Shown piece after piece: positions 60,388-64,000 of a stretch of DNA of 64,000 nucleotides. Source of the stretch: Rhizobium sp. WSM4643 (GTDB lineage: Bacteria; Pseudomonadota; Alphaproteobacteria; Rhizobiales; Rhizobiaceae); the NCBI RefSeq assembly GCF_025152745.1, contig NZ_CP104041.1, positions 248,001-312,000 on the forward strand, given 5' to 3'. The translations under genes were made by a program, and so were the position numbers. The notes below the pieces were generated by a model, which made no database searches, had not been told where the DNA came from, and worked only from the letters and a program-made list of their open reading frames with translations. The first letter of the stretch is position 1; each line of letters begins with the position of its first letter.

Positions 60388-61985
60388 CTGACCAGTTCCG
60401 CTTCTTCCCGCAGCAATTCGTCTGCCGTACCGCGACCACCCTTGCCGGTGATGTCGATCATCTCCAGGGAAAGGTATCGTTCGCTGGAATCCTTTATCGC
60501 CGGCTTGGTCAGGAACATGCGCGCGAAGGCCACGGCGCGTGTGGCCTTGTGACCGTTTAAATGGCCGACCGAGGCTTCATAGCCACAATTGACAATGGCG
60601 GAGAAGATTTCGCGGCGATCACCATATTCGGCCGCCGTATAGTTCGAAAGGTCCGGGCCGGTATAGCACTGGCCGCCCATTACCGGTTTGCCGGTCTCGC
60701 CATTCGCCGAGGCATGGTTGATCAGAGATGCGTTGGCAAGCTCGTAACGATAAACATCGTATGCGGAGGGTCGGCTTGGTGTTCCAGTCGCCTGCGGGGG
60801 ATAACTGGAGTAGTTGCTGAGGACCGTGCTAACCGATGGCGCAGCCGTGCCCTGCGAGACGTTCCAATAGGTCGTGTAATCCCAATTGTTGCTGCTGCTG
60901 ATCTTGCCGCCGGAAAGCAAGGCCATGGCCGCTCCGTAGCCGAGCGGCAAAGCCTTGGTCGCATCGCCGACAACCTCTCCGACCTTGACGGGATCATAGG
61001 TGTCGCAGCCCGCCTTTCCCTTGGTGATTGCCCGAGCGGAGCGTACGTTTTGGGCAGGACGGTATCGATAATCTCCCTTCGACTTGTTGAAGGAGGAGGA
61101 GTAATAGCCGAAGCGCGTATTCACCCCGTCCTCGATCGGCCCCGCCATTCCGCCGGTCTCCGTATCGAGGTTGTCCTGTGTATAGCAGGCGCCGGGATTG
61201 CCGGTGGCAAGAGCCTCCGCCAGCACGGACGCACCATTGCCCAAGGGGGTACGCAAGAACCCGAAATTGCCGGGACCGGGATTGGACACCGAGGTGCTGT
61301 GAAGCTCGATCTGTCGCCCGTAGAGATTGCCGGCGGCAAAATTGGTGTGTAGGGCCGTTGCTGCAGTTTCGCTGGCGCTTTCACTCGTGTTCCCTGCGGG
61401 CTCGAACGGATTGCAGATAAAGATCGGCGTCACGTCGCAGGCGCTGGCATGGTATACGGCCACGGCATCGGCAGCGATATTGATCGTACTGCGGGTGAAC
61501 CCAACCGGAACCGGAAAGATCGTCTGCATCGCTTGCGGCTTGGCGATGACCCAGGCGTAGGACGCTTCGCTGGCCACTGTCGTTTCCATGGAAGACGGGA
61601 TTGATGTATCGTCGCTGGCCGGGATGTTCTTCAAAAAGAACACGGTGACCGTGCTGCCGGCGTCATTTCCGGCGTTATAGGTCATGCTGATGTGCGAGCC
61701 GAGCGACATGCCGGTTCCGCCGCCGGAAAAAGCCGCGCTATTGGCGATTTTCTCGATCGCGGTCTGCGCCCTCGAAATGGCATCATCGCGGCCATCGAGT
61801 TCGCGGGCTCCGGCCAGCGCCATTGCATCGACCGCGTTCTGGAGATCGGTGTGCAGGTTGCTGCTGCGGCCGACATCGATGACCAGCAGCGAAAAGCCGA
61901 GAAGCATTGGCATGGCGATGAGCGTCAAGGCGATGACATAGCCACGATGATCGTTCCAGAACCGTCTGACAACCCTGCTCAGCAT
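60384..61985 (-). CDS. TadG-like pilus assembly protein
   Basis: A 533-residue protein with a TadG N-terminal helix: FWNDHRGYVIALTLIAMPML, then LGFSLLVIDVGRSSNLHTDL and QNAVDAMALAGARELDGRDD. The large periplasmic part has many cysteines and no clear von Willebrand A domain (no DxSxS motif seen). It is thought to link the inner membrane complex to the pilus. Starts at 61991 and 61985 are possible; GGGGG lies seven bases before the second. It overlaps the downstream TadE gene by 3 to 4 bp. Confidence 0.88.
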   Translation of the reverse strand: MLSRVVRRFWNDHRGYVIALTLIAMPMLLGFSLLVIDVGRSSNLHTDLQNAVDAMALAGARELDGRDDAISRAQTAIEKIANSAAFSGGGTGMSLGSHISMTYNAGNDAGSTVTVFFLKNIPASDDTSIPSSMETTVASEASYAWVIAKPQAMQTIFPVPVGFTRSTINIAADAVAVYHASACDVTPIFICNPFEPAGNTSESASETAATALHTNFAAGNLYGRQIELHSTSVSNPGPGNFGFLRTPLGNGASVLAEALATGNPGACYTQDNLDTETGGMAGPIEDGVNTRFGYYSSSFNKSKGDYRYRPAQNVRSARAITKGKAGCDTYDPVKVGEVVGDATKALPLGYGAAMALLSGGKISSSNNWDYTTYWNVSQGTAAPSVSTVLSNYSSYPPQATGTPSRPSAYDVYRYELANASLINHASANGETGKPVMGGQCYTGPDLSNYTAAEYGDRREIFSAIVNCGYEASVGHLNGHKATRAVAFARMFLTKPAIKDSSERYLSLEMIDITGKGGRGTADELLREEAELVR

Positions 61986-62076
61986 CGGCATACCCCCATC
62001 ACGGCGCTATCGCCGCGACGCCCCGTTTCGTGCATTTTCCCTTCCGGCGCTGCCGCCGTTCATGCCTTTCGAATGG

Positions 62077-62385
62077 CTACTGGCTGACAGTGGCCCCACT
62101 GGACGCGCCATTCGCCCCCATGGCCGGCGACGGCTGAACAACGCCCGCCCCACCGTTCTGATATTGAGTGACCACCCTGCGGATCACCTTGCCGTCGCTT
62201 GCGATTCGGGTTCGCTGGGCTTCCGGCGGGAAGGGGTCCTCGATATGGATGGCCTTGTTTGCTTCCACGGCATTGCCGAGCCCGAAGGTGATCGAGTCGC
62301 GATGGTTCATGTAGTCGGCACAGCCGGAAGCGAGGCCGGCGGCTGCAAGCACGAGAAGGGCGCGTTTAGCGTTTTGTAACAACAA
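62077..62385 (-). CDS. Small Tad-locus lipoprotein
   Basis: A 102-residue lipoprotein. The signal sequence LLQNAKRALLVLAAAGLASG precedes the lipobox Cys (ASGCADYMNHRD). The body is SITFGLGNAVEANKAIHIED with PFPPEAQRTRIASDGKVIRR, which I associate with small proteins found after the secretin in rhizobial Tad loci; it is too short to be CpaD/RcpB (about 220 residues). A TTG start at 62385 with GGAGG five bases upstream overlaps the secretin gene by 20 bp. It is probably a secretin helper (pilotin-like); this is inferred. Confidence 0.82.
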   Translation of the reverse strand: MLLQNAKRALLVLAAAGLASGCADYMNHRDSITFGLGNAVEANKAIHIEDPFPPEAQRTRIASDGKVIRRVVTQYQNGGAGVVQPSPAMGANGASSGATVSQ

Positions 62386-63853
62386 CCTGGCCTCCCTGAT
62401 TCAGGTCGAGACGATGGCCATAGGGCCCGGTCACACCTTCGCCATTGCGAAAGCGGCGGAGCATGTCCTTGTCGACTTCCAAGACACCGAGTGCGAAAAG
62501 CTCGACGTCATTGGACGAACGTGTCTGATCGAGCGGACTATAGAGGTCCTCACCCGGGCGGGCCGGTCGCACGATGTGCGGGGTAACGACGATAACCAGG
62601 TCGGATTCTTTCTTCTGGAAACTGGTCGAACGGAACAGCGCGCCGAGGATCGGTATCTTCCCGAGGCCCGGCAACTGCTGGATGTCTTTGGCATTGATCG
62701 ACTGCAGCAGGCCCGCCATGGCAAAACTCTGGCCGTCGCGAAGCGCTACCGTGGTGCTGGCAGCGCGCGAGATGAAACCCGGATTGCCGTTGACGTTGAT
62801 CGATGGATCAAGCTCGGAAACTTCAGGCTCGATCTCCAGATTGATGACGCCGTCGTCAAGCACCACCGGCTTGAATGTCAGCCGCACGCCGAAGGGGCGA
62901 TAGTCCGTCTCGGTGGCGACTGTCGTGCCGTTGTTCGTCGTCTTCAGGATCGGCACTTCGCCGCCGGCATGGAAGCTGGCGGTCGAGCCGCTCATTGCGA
63001 TGAGGTTCGGCTGGGCAAGGCGACGCACCAATCCCTTCTGCTCGAGCGCATTGATGACCACGTCGATGCGGCCGCCCGAGATTTCCAGCACCTTGGCGAT
63101 CAACTGGCCGAAGGGCAGCATACCGGTTGCCGCACCCTTGGGGTCAAGGAGGGAACGGGCCAGGTTGCCGTCATCGTCTACGGTGATACCCTGGCTGGTC
63201 GTCGCCTTGCCGATGCCGTTGTTGCCGTGCCCTGACCAACCGATCCCGAGGTCACGACCGGTCTGGCGCGAGGCTTCGATGACACGGACCTCCAGCATCA
63301 CCTGCTGGCTGTCACTGACGCGCAACTGGTTCAGCACCGGCTGGTCGGAATAGGACTGGGCGACTTCCATCACCCGCTGCAATTCGATGCCGTCACGGAC
63401 CATGCCTGTCAGGCGAATGCGATCGTTGGAGTTGACCACCGTGACCCGGGCCGAGGGCGCGGCAGAGCGAATGGCGGCGGCGACTTCGGTGAAATCGCTG
63501 GCAACGCGGATGTCGATGACGCCGAGAAGCGACTTGTCGTCGCCATAGACCGAGATATTGGTGGCGCCGATTTTCTTGCCGCGAATGAACAGCGAGTGGT
63601 CGGAAAGCGGCACCACGTCGATCATGTCGGCGCTGCCGATGACGAGATCGCCGAAGGGCTGGCCGGTATTGAGCGTCAGCGTCGCGTTCGGAGGCAACGT
63701 CACACGCTGGACCGATTTGCCTAAGATGACCGACTTTTCCTGTGCGTTGACGCAGCCGGCAAATCCGGGTCCTAAACACACACAGGCCGAAAACACTGCC
63801 GCGAGTGCCGCAAGGCTTTTCGTCCCTGCGATTCTTCTCTTGCCGTTCGCCAT
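62366..63853 (-). CDS. cpaC: Tad pilus secretin CpaC/RcpA
   Basis: A 495-residue outer-membrane secretin. A signal peptide (SLAALAAVFSACVCLGPGFA) is followed by the T2SS-T3SS_pil_N domain (VQRVTLPPNATLTLNTGQPF, then GSADMIDVVPLSDHSLFIRG), a BON-like or secretin N1-like segment (DRIRLTGMVRDGIELQRVME) and the secretin core. That core has LEVRVIEASRQTGRDLGIGW, VVINALEQKGLVRRLAQPNL and VALRDGQSFAMAGLLQS, ending in ESDLVIVVTPHIVRPARPGE. The ATG at 63853 is used, although an upstream extension is open. It forms the outer membrane pore through which the pilus leaves. Confidence 0.94.
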   Translation of the reverse strand: MANGKRRIAGTKSLAALAAVFSACVCLGPGFAGCVNAQEKSVILGKSVQRVTLPPNATLTLNTGQPFGDLVIGSADMIDVVPLSDHSLFIRGKKIGATNISVYGDDKSLLGVIDIRVASDFTEVAAAIRSAAPSARVTVVNSNDRIRLTGMVRDGIELQRVMEVAQSYSDQPVLNQLRVSDSQQVMLEVRVIEASRQTGRDLGIGWSGHGNNGIGKATTSQGITVDDDGNLARSLLDPKGAATGMLPFGQLIAKVLEISGGRIDVVINALEQKGLVRRLAQPNLIAMSGSTASFHAGGEVPILKTTNNGTTVATETDYRPFGVRLTFKPVVLDDGVINLEIEPEVSELDPSINVNGNPGFISRAASTTVALRDGQSFAMAGLLQSINAKDIQQLPGLGKIPILGALFRSTSFQKKESDLVIVVTPHIVRPARPGEDLYSPLDQTRSSNDVELFALGVLEVDKDMLRRFRNGEGVTGPYGHRLDLNQGGQVVVTKR

Positions 63854-63906
63854 GCCTGCTGTTGCCCCCTCATTCGGCTCGCCGCACCTGCGGCATGCCG
63901 CAAATA

Positions 63907-64000
63907 TTACTGGACCAGGCCGACTCTGTGCTCCTCGCGCTTCGTCGTGTTCCAGACCCCCACCGTCACCCACTTCGGCTCGACCGGCAATACCGGCTCG
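63907..64000 (-). CDS. cpaB: Pilus assembly protein CpaB/RcpC, C-terminal end (truncated by window end)
   Basis: Only the last 31 residues are visible: PVLPVEPKWVTVGVWNTTKR, then EEHRVGLVQ and a stop at 63907. The pattern T-V-x-V-W-x-x-x-x-R-E-E is the end of CpaB/RcpC proteins, which act in the periplasm next to the secretin. It lies 53 bp upstream of the secretin gene. Its position in the locus supports the call; CpaA and the Flp pilin should follow further right. Confidence 0.72.
   Translation of the reverse strand, partial: EPVLPVEPKWVTVGVWNTTKREEHRVGLVQ

Overview
The window is GC-rich and densely coded. Many genes form ATGA-overlapping operons, and the content is rich in ABC importers, LysR/IclR/MocR/TetR/LuxR regulators and catabolic enzymes, with a Tad (Flp) pilus locus at the right end. 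This is typical of a soil or plant-associated alphaproteobacterium, most likely the Rhizobium/Agrobacterium group. That assignment is inferred from gene families and codon character; there is no rRNA or other marker gene. I see no tRNA, CRISPR array, intact IS element or prophage.

Layout, left to right. (1) 1-1067 is the 3' part of a chemoreceptor. It is followed by about 900 bp holding two decayed fragments, a methyltransferase and a DUF4143 ATPase tail. (2) 1977-10440 is a catabolic island: a RidA-like protein, an NAD(P)H oxidoreductase, a GlcD-type flavoprotein, a cytosine-deaminase-like amidohydrolase, an NMT1/THI5-type ABC importer, a LysR regulator and a creatininase-family hydrolase. 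A shared 15-bp motif in two promoters ties the transporter, LysR and creatininase genes together. (3) 10670-16043 is a complete periplasmic aldehyde oxidoreductase operon (paoABC plus XdhC-like and MocA-like maturation genes). (4) 16417-21268 holds a GFA protein, a nucleoside deoxyribosyltransferase, a remnant of a second mocA-like gene, an exported epoxide hydrolase, and a TetR/MFS pair with three operators. (5) 21501-24204 holds a secreted protein made of NAITA pentapeptide repeats, a secreted ADYC-domain protein and a divergent LuxR-type regulator. This is the least described unit here. (6) 24257-31871 is a ribose-type ABC importer with an SMP-30 lactonase and a divergent two-component system. 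(7) 31929-38246 is a MocR-controlled polar amino-acid-type ABC importer with an M20 amidohydrolase and a second, cytosolic-looking binding protein. (8) 38364-41107 is a MEKHLA protein and a large Prc-type protease. (9) 41197-48353 is a dipeptide-type ABC importer with a divergent IclR regulator and an RraA-family protein. (10) 48714-51237 holds a membrane-anchored hypothetical protein, a DUF1778/GNAT toxin-antitoxin pair with a palindromic operator, and possible tiny membrane proteins. (11) 51496-64000 is the Tad pilus locus: TadD-like TPR lipoprotein, coiled-coil protein, AAA+ ATPase, TadC, TadB, CpaF/TadA, an L,D-transpeptidase, CpaE, two TadE-like pseudopilins, TadG-like protein, small lipoprotein, CpaC secretin and the end of CpaB. 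CpaA and the Flp pilin must lie beyond the right edge.

Most catabolic modules follow one plan: one ABC importer, one or two hydrolases or oxidoreductases, and one divergent regulator whose palindromic operator can be read in the intergenic gap. The most promising subjects for follow-up are the LysR-controlled N-heterocycle module, the NAITA/ADYC/LuxR unit, and the L,D-transpeptidase and AAA+ ATPase embedded in the pilus operon.
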